From positions 1-41,314 of the forward strand of contig JAFUWD010000048.1 in NCBI GenBank assembly GCA_017483645.1: a DNA stretch of 41,314 nucleotides, read 5' to 3'. The DNA comes from Muribaculaceae bacterium. GTDB taxonomy: Bacteria > Bacteroidota > Bacteroidia > Bacteroidales > Muribaculaceae. Shown piece after piece: positions 25,130-35,600 of the stretch (within the stretch, counting starts at the first letter, position 1; each line of letters begins with the position of its first letter). The notes beneath the pieces are model-generated. The model had not been told where the DNA came from, ran no database searches, and saw only the letters and a list, made by a program, of their open reading frames with translations. Position numbers and translations under genes: made by a program.

Positions 25130-27691
25130 TTAAAGGCCCATGAGCAGCGTCACCAGTGACGTGATGTCGGCCACGCTGGTTTCGCCATCACCGTTCACAT
25201 CGCTGCGTTCGTTGTCGGTGTCGCACATCACCAAGTCCACCAAGGCCGTGACGTCGGCAATCGACAGTTCGCCGTCGCCGTTCACGTCGCCATTGAGCGA
25301 TTCACGGTAAATGAAACTTAATGTGGGGGAATAGTCGGTGTATTGTGTGGTGGTGCCGGTGGCCAGTGTGTAGTAGGCAAACCGCGCCCGCACATAGAAC
25401 GTGTTGCCGTCCTTGAACGTGACCGTGCCCATGTCGTCGAGCACGGGAGAGCAGAACGACCAGTTGCTGATGGTGCCCCGATAGGACGAGCGTGCGGGGA
25501 ATGTTTCCTTGGCGCTCACCTCAAGGCGGAGCGACGTGATGCCGTCGACAGGTGCCACCTTGATTTGCGAGGTGGGGTAGAGCGTGGTGCCATCGTGTTC
25601 GGGATAGATGATGGTGGGCACCGGCGGAATGACCTCCAGGGTGCGGAAATGGGACACGGGTGTTGTCACTGAAGTTGCCCCGCGCAGTGCGCTAACCCGA
25701 ACATAATAGTCGCGGGCACCCGACAGTGCGTAGTGCGGCACATCGAAGTGCGAGACTCCGGTCACCGTGTCGGTGCGCACAATGTTGCTCATGGCGGCCG
25801 TTGTGGCGATTTCCACCACACAGGGCACGTCAGGCTGGTCGCTGTTCCAGGCAATGGTGGGAGTGAGCGACACATCCACGGCATTGTTTTGTGGTGATGT
25901 GACCCTGAACTCCTCCACTGTGAAAGTGCGGAGCTCACTGGCTGTGTCGTACAGGTTGAGGCCGCGGCCCACTACGCGCCAATAATATGTTCCCAGACCG
26001 ATGCCGGGCACGCGGTCGAGCGGCACCGACAGTGAGTCGACGGCAAAGTTGGCCACCATGTCGGTCATCTCGGGGTCGGTGAAAATCTGCACGGTGTGCA
26101 TGGGCAGCGACGATTGCCATTGCAGCTTGCCCAGCAGCGACACGGTGGCTCCGTCGGCAGGTGCCACCAGCTGTGGCGCGGGAGCGGCCGACGGGGTGGC
26201 GCCTACCGTCACCGGGGCGTATTCATTCTCCAGCCTGTCGAGTATGGTCACGGCGTATTTATAGCCGCTCAGACGGTTCTCGGGCAGATCAAAAGAGGGC
26301 TCGTAGGAGATGCCGGCTATGTACTGCGGCTGACAATGGAAATCGGTGTCGGCCAGGGTGTCGGGGTAGGCATAAACAACATAGCGCACGTTGTCCTCAG
26401 GCTGCCAGGAGAGCGTGCCGTCGGCCAGCGTCACATCGGTGACGGTGGTATAGGACTTGTCGGGACGCACCCATGTCACGGCGGGACTCAATGCCACGGA
26501 GTTATACACGCTGTCGCGCAAGTAGATGCGCAATCCCTTCACATGGCCGTCGATGCGGCCGTTGAGTTGGCGCCAGGTGGAATATTTGAAGAAAACCAGG
26601 CCCGGATTGCCGTCGGTGCTCGCATCGCGAATGATGCGCACCTGCTGCAGGTAGTCGGGCAGTTCCCAGCCCGTGCTGGCGGTGCTGTTCACCGTCTGGC
26701 TGATGTAGACGTGACGGTTGAAGCGGTCGCCCATGCGTCCCCACCAGCGTGTGATGGGCTCAAAACTCTGGGTGAGCGAGCGGTAGACCTGCGGCGACAT
26801 GAAGTCGATGGTGCCTCGGGTGAGCCATGCCATGGGGTCGCTATGGATTTGGCCGTATTGCCAGTCGTTGCCGGGGCAGGGGTCCACACCGTATTTGGCC
26901 GCCACGTCGGCCGAACCGCAAGCCACGCCGGCGGGCCCGATGCCGAAGCGCACCCAGGGTTTGGTGCTCTTGATCATGTTGTTCACGTCGCGCACCATCA
27001 TGTTCACATTCTCGCGGCGCCATTCGGCCTGCGGCAGCGTGCCACCCTGTCGCACATAGGCGTTATACAGGGCCGAGTCGGCCTCCAGCGGTGTGCCGCC
27101 CTGCGGATAGAAATAGTCGTCGAAGACGATGCCGTCCACGTCGTATTTCTCGATGATGTCGCGACACACGTCCACCACGCGTTGCCTCACCTCGGGAATG
27201 CCGGGGTTGAGCACGGTCTCGTAGTCGGTGGTGAGCAGCCACTCGGGATGTGTGTGCACATAGTCGAGCTCGCTTTGTCCCCACATGTTGTTCTTGGGGG
27301 CATAACGGTAGGGATTGACCCATGCGTAAAGTTCCAGACCGCGTTTGTGCGCCTGCGTGACGATGTGGTCGAGCGGGTCGAAGGCCGGAGCCACGCCTCG
27401 CGTGCCACTCACATAGCTCGACCACGGCTCATACTTGGAGTCGTACATGGCATCGGCCATGGCGCGCACATGGTAGTAGACCACGTTCATGTTGTTGGCC
27501 CGCAGTGTGTCGAGCATCTTGTTGCAGCTGGTGCGCATCACGGCTTCGTTGCTGGCCGTGATGGCCCCCGACGGCCAGTCGTTGACGTAGGCCGACATCC
27601 ACACCGCCCTGTGCTCACGCTTGACCGGTGCGTCGGCCCACGCGGCTGTGGCGATGGCCGCCAGGCAGAGAATTAGAATGATTTTTTTCAT
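25130..27691 (-). CDS. GHL10 glycosidase-like protein with Ig/FN3-like domains and dockerin-like tail
   Basis: Secreted protein of 853 residues starting at ATG 27691 with signal peptide MKKIILILCLAAIATAAWA; the longer open frame upstream runs through the terminator and is not used. Residues ~22-340 form a glycosyl-hydrolase-like 10 domain (PF02638): REHRAVWMSAYVNDWP, VRAMADAMYDSKYEPWSSYV, AWVNPYRY and the acidic motif DGIVFDDYFYP (~186-196). A family member in E. coli, DigH/YddW, cleaves peptide-free peptidoglycan strands; others are uncharacterised. Beta-sandwich-like repeats follow (about 400-790, with the PxLVxPADGA and SPQNNAVDVSLTPTIAW type). The tail (bases 25130-25291) has DVNGDGELSIAD and DVNGDGETSVAD. 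It lies downstream of the SusCD operon, beyond a terminator. Confidence 0.88.
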   Translation of the reverse strand: MKKIILILCLAAIATAAWADAPVKREHRAVWMSAYVNDWPSGAITASNEAVMRTSCNKMLDTLRANNMNVVYYHVRAMADAMYDSKYEPWSSYVSGTRGVAPAFDPLDHIVTQAHKRGLELYAWVNPYRYAPKNNMWGQSELDYVHTHPEWLLTTDYETVLNPGIPEVRQRVVDVCRDIIEKYDVDGIVFDDYFYPQGGTPLEADSALYNAYVRQGGTLPQAEWRRENVNMMVRDVNNMIKSTKPWVRFGIGPAGVACGSADVAAKYGVDPCPGNDWQYGQIHSDPMAWLTRGTIDFMSPQVYRSLTQSFEPITRWWGRMGDRFNRHVYISQTVNSTASTGWELPDYLQQVRIIRDASTDGNPGLVFFKYSTWRQLNGRIDGHVKGLRIYLRDSVYNSVALSPAVTWVRPDKSYTTVTDVTLADGTLSWQPEDNVRYVVYAYPDTLADTDFHCQPQYIAGISYEPSFDLPENRLSGYKYAVTILDRLENEYAPVTVGATPSAAPAPQLVAPADGATVSLLGKLQWQSSLPMHTVQIFTDPEMTDMVANFAVDSLSVPLDRVPGIGLGTYYWRVVGRGLNLYDTASELRTFTVEEFRVTSPQNNAVDVSLTPTIAWNSDQPDVPCVVEIATTAAMSNIVRTDTVTGVSHFDVPHYALSGARDYYVRVSALRGATSVTTPVSHFRTLEVIPPVPTIIYPEHDGTTLYPTSQIKVAPVDGITSLRLEVSAKETFPARSSYRGTISNWSFCSPVLDDMGTVTFKDGNTFYVRARFAYYTLATGTTTQYTDYSPTLSFIYRESLNGDVNGDGELSIADVTALVDLVMCDTDNERSDVNGDGETSVADITSLVTLLMGL

Positions 27692-27710
27692 AGCAGTACC
27701 AAAACAAAGG

Positions 27711-27740
27711 AAAAAAGAGGGTGCTGTGACACACCCTCTT
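27711..27740 (-). terminator. Terminator after the SusCD operon
   Basis: AAGAGGGTG (27715-27723) pairs with CACCCTCTT (27732-27740), followed on the minus strand by six Ts (27716-27711). It stands between the PKD lipoprotein gene and GHL10 gene 1. No promoter is visible between it and ATG 27691, so GHL10 may depend on read-through. Confidence 0.85.
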
Positions 27741-27762
27741 ATAATGGAACTCAGTCGCTTTG

Positions 27763-29541
27763 TCAGAACAAATTGGTGAGACGCGGATTGATGCACACGC
27801 CCAGGATGGGGTCGGTGTTTCCGTTGTATTTCTCCACTTTGCCCGTGGCCGGGTCGAAGTAGCTCAGACCGGTGGTGTAGTTCTTCTCGGTGCTGGCGGC
27901 ACGGAAGCCGAAGTAGACGTAGTGCGTCTGCTTGTCGACAGCCATCTGTGTGGTGTAGACACCCTCGGCATCGGTGGTGTTGATGGGGTCGGCATCCATT
28001 TGCACAAAGGCCACATAGTCGTTGTAGTCGGTTCCTACCGTGGCTCCCGGCAGCAAATACTGCGTGAAGCCCACGCCCGGCGTGGTGCCCTTGGTCATCC
28101 ACACATACAGGTAGCCCAGTTCCTCGTCGATGGTGAAAGCACGCGGCTGCGTGGTCTCAAGCACGATGGGGAAGGGAATCTTGTCGCCGGCACCGGTTTT
28201 GCCGATGTCGCTGGGGCGGAAGCGGTAGATACCGTAGCCCGAGTAGTTCTTGCCCCACCAGAACACGCCGTCATTGTCAAGATACAGTCCGGTGTGGATG
28301 GCGCCGTAGGCGATACCGTTGCCGTAGTACTTGAGTTGGTTGTTCACCACAAAGTAGCCGGTGGTGCTGTTGAAGTTGGTGCTTTCCACCTCGCTGCGTG
28401 TGGTGAGCGGGATGCGGCGGATGCCGGTGTTTCGGTCGGTGTAGTAGAGATAGGTGCCGTCGGTGCAGCCCTGGAACGGGTCGTTGAAGGCTTGTCCGCC
28501 CACGTTGGTGATCATCACGTTCACGGTGCCGCCATCGGCGCTCATGACAGTGATTTTGCCGTCGCCCAGGTTGCTGTTCTCATCGTTCACATAGTAGTAC
28601 TGCTTGCCGCAGTCCAGAATGTAGACATTGTCCTGCTCGGCAACCGACGAGCTGCCTTCTTCCTCTTCGCCTTCGCCTTCACCTTCTTCGCCACCGCTGG
28701 CCACACCACCTTTCTGTGTGGCGAAGACCAGCGTGGTGGGCATGTTGCCCGAGTTCACACCCATGTCGAAGGGCATGTTCTTGGTGCCGGCCGGCAGTTG
28801 AGCAAGGTCAACCAGTTTGTAGGCCTTGATGTTGCCGCCATAGGTGGCATAATAGAGCGTGGGTGCCGGAATCGACGAGCCCACCTGCACATTGACATAG
28901 GAGTCTTCAAGGCGGCGGTTCTCACCGTTGATGTCGAACCACGTCTGTAACTCGATTTTCTGAGAGCCGATGTGCTTGAAGGTGAGGTTGCCGGGATTGT
29001 CGATGGTGCCGTCTTCATGCGAATAGCCCTCAAAAGTGGTGATTTCGTTGCCGTCGGCCGTCTTGGTGCCTTCGGGGAACATCCACACATACTTGCAAAT
29101 CAGGTTTTCGGGGTTGGGAAGCTCGATGCCGAGTTTCACGCTCACGTCGTTGATGACCACCGGCTTGGCGCTCTGCTCAGTGACGCTGAGCACAGGAGCG
29201 ATGTCGTAGATGAGCAGCGGGTAGGTGCATTTGCCGGCACCCTCCACGTTGAGCGTCACTTTGTAGACACCCGACTTGGCGTACTTGTGCAGCGGATTGG
29301 CCTCGGTGGAGGTGGTTCCATCGCCGAAGTCCCAAGTCACCGCGCCGGTCTTGGCCGAGGTGTTGTTGAACTGAATAGTCGACACCACATAGAAGTCGAG
29401 CTTGTATTGGTCGCCGTCGACGTTATAGGTGAAGTCGACGTCCTTGCCGGGGAAATTGCCATAGGCCGGCTCTTTCTCGACGCATGCTGCCATGGTGAGC
29501 AGCAGCATCGCCAGTAGTCCAATTTTATTGATTGTCTTCAT
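27763..29541 (-). CDS. PKD-domain surface lipoprotein of the Sus operon
   Basis: Protein of 592 residues; ATG 29541 gives a signal with lipobox MAAC (Cys20) followed by acidic residues (VEKEP), as in surface-exported lipoproteins of Bacteroidota. A PKD-type fold is seen at about 52-100 (AVTWDFGDGTTSTEANPLHKY). The C-terminal half has repeated short segments suggestive of a beta-propeller (YLYYTDRNTGIRRIPL, GVFWWGKNYSGYGIYRF, LGYLYVWMTKG). A strongly acidic linker GGEEGEGEGEEEEGSSS lies near the middle. It occupies the SusE/SusF position and so probably binds the imported ligand outside the cell; enzymatic function is not indicated. Confidence 0.82.
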   Translation of the reverse strand: MKTINKIGLLAMLLLTMAACVEKEPAYGNFPGKDVDFTYNVDGDQYKLDFYVVSTIQFNNTSAKTGAVTWDFGDGTTSTEANPLHKYAKSGVYKVTLNVEGAGKCTYPLLIYDIAPVLSVTEQSAKPVVINDVSVKLGIELPNPENLICKYVWMFPEGTKTADGNEITTFEGYSHEDGTIDNPGNLTFKHIGSQKIELQTWFDINGENRRLEDSYVNVQVGSSIPAPTLYYATYGGNIKAYKLVDLAQLPAGTKNMPFDMGVNSGNMPTTLVFATQKGGVASGGEEGEGEGEEEEGSSSVAEQDNVYILDCGKQYYYVNDENSNLGDGKITVMSADGGTVNVMITNVGGQAFNDPFQGCTDGTYLYYTDRNTGIRRIPLTTRSEVESTNFNSTTGYFVVNNQLKYYGNGIAYGAIHTGLYLDNDGVFWWGKNYSGYGIYRFRPSDIGKTGAGDKIPFPIVLETTQPRAFTIDEELGYLYVWMTKGTTPGVGFTQYLLPGATVGTDYNDYVAFVQMDADPINTTDAEGVYTTQMAVDKQTHYVYFGFRAASTEKNYTTGLSYFDPATGKVEKYNGNTDPILGVCINPRLTNLF

Positions 29542-29561
29542 AGTTGTCAATGTCCTTTGGG

Positions 29562-30608
29562 TTAGTTCAACGTAACTTCTTTATTATCGCTGGTGATACC
29601 CACTTTGCCCTCGGTGTCGTAGACACGGAAGTCGGGCTCAAGATAGTACTGACGGTTGAACGACACAGCGTAGTTCTTGTCGGCTGTGTTGTAAATCCAG
29701 TCGGTGAAAGGAATCTGTGAGATAAGTTCTTTCCAGTAGGGCATGTACTTGTTGCGCACGGTGGTGATTTTGCCGCCGGTGTCGTCGCTGTAGCGGCTGA
29801 AGAGCCAGGGCGAAGACTTGTAGACCGGGTAGACGTTCACACCCTGCGGTGCGTCGGTCTCGGCATTGATTTCGTGGTAGACCAGCACGCCGTCGGTTGT
29901 GACGGTGGTGTAGTAATAGTGGTCCACCTCATCACCTGCGAACCAGGCGTCACTCTTCTTGCCCGTTTCGGTCTCAATTGGGAATTCCACACCGAACTTG
30001 GCGTTCATGGCCTGGAATTGCTCGGCGGTGAACGCATAGTTGATGTAGATGTTGCGCAAGTCGTTGTAGTAGAGGCTGTCCTTGGTGAGCACGTTCACCA
30101 TGTGGTCGACAAATTCCTGTGCGAACTCGGCGGGGTAGTAGGAGTCGAATTTCTCCTGGTCCCAGGTCTCGGGATTGTTCCACATCACGGGTGCCAGGGT
30201 GCGCGAGGTGGGGAACGAGTCGTTCAGGGTGTATTCATGACCATCCCATTCGGCCAGGCTGTGGGGGTAGGAGGCCAGTTTTTGCGCGCTGCGCACGGTG
30301 TCGGTGAGTGCAAAGGTTTTGGTGTAGGACAGTCCGGTGGTGAGCTTGCTGGTGGCGGCGCTTGACTGCTCGCGCTTGATCAATGCCCACACCTCGCTGT
30401 GGTCGAGTGTGCGTTCCTCGCTGGTGTAGTACTGGGCCTTGAACGTGGCGTAGGCACCGGCCTTGACCAGCGTGGAGTTTTGCTGCCAGTCGACGGTGGG
30501 AAGCACCTGACCAATCTCCATACGGTCGGCAAAGGGGTCGTGCACGGCGCACGATGTCATGAGCAAGGCACTGAACCCGATTGCGGCTAAAAATTGATAT
30601 ATTTTCAT
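29562..30608 (-). CDS. Lipoprotein of the Sus operon, unknown family
   Basis: Protein of 348 residues; ATG 30608 (MKIYQFLAAIGFSALLMTSC) gives a lipobox with Cys20. I do not recognise a domain. The sequence is aromatic- and Tyr/Asp-rich, with a segment FTAEQFQAMNAKFGVEFPI and a beta-rich C-terminus. It lies 33 bases after susD and 20 bases before the PKD lipoprotein, so it is a co-transcribed, probably surface-exposed accessory of the SusCD complex. Confidence 0.78.
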   Translation of the reverse strand: MKIYQFLAAIGFSALLMTSCAVHDPFADRMEIGQVLPTVDWQQNSTLVKAGAYATFKAQYYTSEERTLDHSEVWALIKREQSSAATSKLTTGLSYTKTFALTDTVRSAQKLASYPHSLAEWDGHEYTLNDSFPTSRTLAPVMWNNPETWDQEKFDSYYPAEFAQEFVDHMVNVLTKDSLYYNDLRNIYINYAFTAEQFQAMNAKFGVEFPIETETGKKSDAWFAGDEVDHYYYTTVTTDGVLVYHEINAETDAPQGVNVYPVYKSSPWLFSRYSDDTGGKITTVRNKYMPYWKELISQIPFTDWIYNTADKNYAVSFNRQYYLEPDFRVYDTEGKVGITSDNKEVTLN

Positions 30609-30641
30609 AATAATGTTAGATTTCACGTTAATAACTTATTG

Positions 30642-32591
30642 TCACTGGGCAGCGGGAGTCTGCGTGGCAGTCAGCGAGGTGACCTCTCCATAGCGGTGTG
30701 CCCAAATCATGGGCTCTTGCAGCCACTTGTAGTTCTTGTAGGCTCCCAGTCGTTGCAACTCGGCGCGGTTGTACTTCTCCTCGGTCTCGGGGTCGTAGTT
30801 CAGGCGCTGAATCCAGGTGTTTTCCTTCTCGGTCTCGGTGAGGCCGTCGATCCAGTAGGCGGCATACAGGTTGTAGGGCCTGCGCAGTGTGGGATAGATA
30901 ATCTCGTTGTTGTCGCCGATGCCATAGTTGTTGCGGTTGTTGCTGTAGTGATAGCGGCGCATGTCGGTCCACTGCTCGGGCTGCAGGTACATGGCGATGT
31001 ACTTCTGCTGCATGAGGTCGCTCAGTGTGTACTCCGAGGGGTTGAAGAACCAGTGCTCGTTGCCGCGGCCGTCCACCTTGTAAGCATATTCATAGGTGGT
31101 GTAGCGCCACTTGCCGGTGCGCTGGTTGTAGGTAGAGTCGACTTCAATGACATCCACGTTGTCCAGGAAGGCTTTCACCCAGCCGTTCCAGTACTTGGCG
31201 CCCACAAAGCCGGGCTTGCCGTCGGTGGTGGAGTTGCCGGGATACTTGTTGTCCTCATCCTCTTTGTAATTGGCATTGGGATAATGCTCCAGGAAGAAGT
31301 CGAGGTGGCGCTGGATGTTCCACTGTGTGGCTTCCTTGGCCAGTGCGCAAGCCTGCGTTTTCTGTCCCATCCAGTAGAGGGCCTCGGCCTTGATGAAGTA
31401 CAGCTCCTCCATGGTGAAGATGGGGTTGTAGCAGGTGGCGTCGCCGGCATAGGCGCCCATGTAAAGGTTGGGATAGTTGGCAATCTTGAACGATGTTCCC
31501 ATGCCGATGTTGTTCTCCAGATAGCGCATCTTGATTCGTGCATTGGTGTTTGATGCCGTCATGGGGCCTGTGCGGGCAATCATCAGCAGCGAGCAGCGCG
31601 GGTCGTTGGCAAAGCCGGTGGAGGTGTTGAAGAAGCCGGTGGTCTTCTCATCCTCAGGATGAACGAGTCCCAGCAGGTCAATCATGAAGAACTTCGAGGG
31701 GATGGCGCTGCCCAGCAGGTTGCCGCGCGACTCCCACGAGTTGATGATGGGCTGTGCCACGCTCCACACGGCGCTCTGTGTGCCGGTGCCGCCGTCCCAC
31801 TTGTAGCGGGGCTCGTTGCCGAACCAGCTGCCGTAGAGCAGGTCGCCCTTGCGCCACTGGTTGATGGCGGCGTCGGCTGCGTCAACAATCTTTTGGCACA
31901 TGGCTGCGCTGCGGTCCACGTTGGGGATGTTGCGCAGCAGCAGGCGTGCCTTCACGGCCAGCACAAGGCCTTTCCACTTCTCCAGGTCGCCGCCGTAGAC
32001 GCGGTCCTCCTTGATGGTGATGTTCTCGTTGTTGGGGTTGTTGACAATGTCGGGGTTCTCATACATGGCTATCAGCTCGTCGGCCTCTTTCATCATCCAG
32101 TCGTAGACCATGGACTGCGGGTCGTAGGCCGGAGCGTTCGACAGGTAGGCCTGCGAGTTGGGAATGTCGCCGAATGCATCGGTGGTGAGCTGTGTCGACA
32201 TCAGTTTGATGGTGCGGGCTATCAGCTCATAGTTGGGCGAGTTGATGGCCCTGGAGTTGTTCACCAGGTTCACGGCGTTCTTGCCGATGTCGTAGAAGTG
32301 GCGGCGCCACATGGGGTGGCGGTTCATGGTCAGCATCTCCCACTCGCACTTGTAGGAGTAGGCGCCCACCGAGCTCTTGCCGCCGGTGGTGAGCATCTGT
32401 GAGAAATAGGCGTAATACTCCGAGTGGTCGTAGACCACCTGCTGCGCGTAGTACACCAGCACAGGCAGTCCGGCCTTGGCGTCAATTACGTGCGCGCGGT
32501 CGGGGTCGACGTTGTCGCCCAGCGTGTCCTCGCAGCTCACGGTGAGCAGGCTGGTGAGGAGCAGTAAAGCTATCAGTTTTATCTTGTTCAT
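30642..32591 (-). CDS. SusD/RagB-family nutrient-binding lipoprotein
   Basis: Protein of 649 residues with lipobox LTVSC (Cys20) followed by EDTLGD, an acidic stretch consistent with export to the cell surface. The body is alpha-helical and has family features such as WRRHFYDIGKNAVNLVNNS, IKLMSTQLTTDAFGDIPNSQAY, LAVKARLLLRN and FIKAEALYWMG near the TPR-like helices; it is probably of the SusD-like_2 type. It lies 15 bases after susC. SusD proteins form the lid of the SusC channel and catch oligosaccharides or peptides. Confidence 0.92.
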   Translation of the reverse strand: MNKIKLIALLLLTSLLTVSCEDTLGDNVDPDRAHVIDAKAGLPVLVYYAQQVVYDHSEYYAYFSQMLTTGGKSSVGAYSYKCEWEMLTMNRHPMWRRHFYDIGKNAVNLVNNSRAINSPNYELIARTIKLMSTQLTTDAFGDIPNSQAYLSNAPAYDPQSMVYDWMMKEADELIAMYENPDIVNNPNNENITIKEDRVYGGDLEKWKGLVLAVKARLLLRNIPNVDRSAAMCQKIVDAADAAINQWRKGDLLYGSWFGNEPRYKWDGGTGTQSAVWSVAQPIINSWESRGNLLGSAIPSKFFMIDLLGLVHPEDEKTTGFFNTSTGFANDPRCSLLMIARTGPMTASNTNARIKMRYLENNIGMGTSFKIANYPNLYMGAYAGDATCYNPIFTMEELYFIKAEALYWMGQKTQACALAKEATQWNIQRHLDFFLEHYPNANYKEDEDNKYPGNSTTDGKPGFVGAKYWNGWVKAFLDNVDVIEVDSTYNQRTGKWRYTTYEYAYKVDGRGNEHWFFNPSEYTLSDLMQQKYIAMYLQPEQWTDMRRYHYSNNRNNYGIGDNNEIIYPTLRRPYNLYAAYWIDGLTETEKENTWIQRLNYDPETEEKYNRAELQRLGAYKNYKWLQEPMIWAHRYGEVTSLTATQTPAAQ

Positions 32592-32606
32592 AGTGTGATT
32601 CCCTCC

Positions 32607-35600
32607 TTAGAATGTGGCTTTAAGCGTGAAATTGAAACTGCGGGTGCTGGGCACGTTGTAGTTGTCGATGCCCATGCCGCCGGTACCACCGCTCACGGCT
32701 GCCAGGATGGCGGGGTCGTTGCCGGTGTACTTGGTGAGCAGGAACAGGTTGCGTGCCGTGAACGACAGGCTCAGGTTCTTCACGGGGCAGTTTTTCTTGA
32801 ACAGCGGGGTGAAGTCGTAGCCCAGCGTCACATAACTCAGGCGGATGTAGGAGCCATCCTCGATGAAGTTGCTCGACACGGTGGAGAAATACTTGCTGAT
32901 GAAGTTGGCGTCGAGCACCACAGGCGTGGTGTTTTTCACATAGGTGGTGGTGCCGTCGGGGCCGGCAACTGCCTGCACGCCGTTGAAGATGATTTCGCGG
33001 TTGCGGTAGTTGTCGTAGAGGTGGTTCATGCCGTTGGTGATGAGGCTGCGGCCGGTCACATTGGCCACGTCGCCGCCGCATCGTCCATCAAGCAGGAACG
33101 ACAGTGTGGCGTTTTTCCAGCGGAAGTTCGAGCCGAGGCCCAGCAGGAAGTCGGGCTCGCGGTTGCCGATGTAGATGCCCTTCTGCGGGCTGATGATGGG
33201 GTAGCCGTTCTCGTCGCAGATGACGTTGCCCTCGGGGTCGCGCTCATAGTCCTTGCCCGACAAGCCCGTCGACGAGCCGTTGAGGCGTGCCACCGGGAAG
33301 ATGTCGCCGTACTGTGTGCCCTGGATTTCAATGACATCGTCGGGCAGCGACTTCACGCGGCCGCGGTTGAACGAGAAGTTGGCCGTGGCGGTCCAGTCGA
33401 AGTCGGTGCTCTTGATGATGTCCTGGGCCAGGGTCAATTCCACACCGTAGTTTTCGATTTCACCCTCGTTGCGGGTCTGCAGGATGGTGCCCGAGGCGGG
33501 CGACACACGCACGCTCACAATCTGGTTGTCGACGGTGGTCGAGTAGTAGGCCACGTCGAGGCGGGTGCGGCTGTTGAAGAAGCGCAGGTCGGCGCCGATT
33601 TCCCACGAACTGGTCATCTCGGGCTCAAGCGTGATGGCGCGGCTGACGGTGGGGTTCACACCGTAGCCGCCGTCGGGGAAGAGGGTCCACTCCTTGTAGG
33701 TGTCGGTGAACAGGTAGCTCGGTCCGTCCTTGCCCACCTTGGCCCAGTTGCCGCGGATTTTACCGTAGGAGAACCACTTGTTCTGCAGGTGGAACAGCTC
33801 GCTGAAAATCACACCGGCGGTCACCGAGGGGTAGTAGTAGGACGTCTGCGACGCTTGTTTGAAGCGCGAGGAGCCGTCGTGACGATAGGTGGCCGAGAGT
33901 TGTGCCACTCCCTTGTAGTCGAAGCGCAACTCACCGAAGTAGCCGTATTTGTCGTATTCCGAGTGGTAAAGGGTCGGCTTGTTGGCAATCAGCAGGTCGC
34001 CGTCGGTGAAGTTGGTGTTGTTGAAGCTGTAGTACTCGCCGCCCAGCATAAAGTGCTGGTTGTAGATGGATGCCTCGTAGCCTTTGTACTTTTTGTACTC
34101 GGCACCGAACAGCACGTTGAACGTGAAGTCCTCGGCAAAGGTCTTTTTGTAGGTGGCCAGTCCCTGGTAGTTCACCAGCTCGCCGCGTGAGGGCTGGAAG
34201 CTGTAGGAGCCGTAAACTCCCTGGTTGCTCTTGAGGATTTGCTGCACTTCTTCGTCGTTGGGATTGTTCAGGTCGCCGTCGTAGAAGCGCGGAATGGAGT
34301 AGCTGTCGTAGGTGCTGTAGCCCTTGTCGTAAGAAATTTTGCCTGTAAATTGCAGGTCGGTGATGGGCTCGTAGGTGACTTGTCCGTTGAGCATGATACG
34401 CGTGCTCTCGGTCTGTGACTTGTCGCGATAGCGGCCAAAGTAGGGCGACACGCCGGCGTTCAGGCGCTCGGTGTCGAGCAGCAGCTCCCAGTGGTCGTAG
34501 CGGTTGGCCCAGTTCACATGGCCTTCCTTGGTCTGGTAGTCGCTCATGTCCTTGTCGATGGCCCATGCGTAGATGGTGCTCATGTAGTTGCCAAAGCCGC
34601 GTGCCGTGCTGTTCTTGAAGTTCATCGAGAACTGGAACGTCACCTGTTTTGAGGGCTTGAACGAGCTCTTGAGGAAGGCGGTGATTTGCTTCTTGTAGTC
34701 TTTGGGAACGATACCCTGATTGTCCATGTAGGCTACCGAGGCGTAAGCGTTGAACTTCTCGGTGCCGCCCGAAACCGACACATCGTACTTTTGCAGCAAG
34801 CCGGTCTTCAGGAAGTTGCCCACGTTGTCGTAAATCGTGGCGTCTTTGGGCACATAGGGACCCCAGCCACCACTGGCCGAGTTCTCCTTGTACATGCCCT
34901 TGGTTCCCGGCATGTACATGCTCTGCACCTTGGGCACGCGCATGGCCTGGCTGATTTCAACGGTGGCGCTGCCGGTGACCTTGACCGAGCCGTCGCGGTT
35001 ACCGCTCTTGGTGGTGATCATGATCACACCGTTGGAGGCCTCCTGGCCGTAGAGTGCCGAGGCGGCCGCACCTTTCAGCACCGACATGTTCTCGATGTCG
35101 TTGGGGTTGAGGTCGCCCAGCGAGTCGCCACTGCCTCGGATGGCCACACCGTCGACAATGACGAGCGGCTGGTTGCTCTGCGAGTTGTTGACCGACGAGA
35201 TGGCGCGCACGATAATCTGTGTCGACGAGTTAGGTGAGCCGCCGCCGGTGGCCACTTGCAGACCGGCCACCTTGCCCTGCAGCGTGTTGGCGAAGTTGGA
35301 CGCTCCACCCGCGGTCACCTGGTCGCTGTCGAGCGACTGCACGGCAAAGTTCAGTTTCTTTTTCTCTTGTGTCTGGCCCATGGCGGTGACCACCACCTCG
35401 CTCAGCACTTGAGCATTTTCTTTGAGTTCGACGTTGATGACCGATTTTCCGCTGGTCACTTTAATCGAAACAGGATTCATTCCCACATAGGAAATGTCGA
35501 GCACATCGCCGTCGTTGACGTCGATGGAGTATTTTCCGTCGAGGTCGGTGGCAGTGCCGCGTGTGGTGCCGTGAACCTGTACCGAAGCGCCGATGATAGG

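Noticed and set aside
27692-28102. Longer version of GHL10 gene 1 starting at 28102
   Set aside because: The extra codons overlap the terminator and the end of the PKD lipoprotein gene in another frame, and would bury the signal peptide that begins at 27691.
32595-34190. Long plus-strand open frame (531 codons) opposite susC
   Set aside because: Antisense to the well-supported SusC gene, with no signal, domain or promoter. Similar long shadows at 26096-27676, 19205-20608, 37711-39093 and 35956-37476 are explained by high GC at third codon positions.
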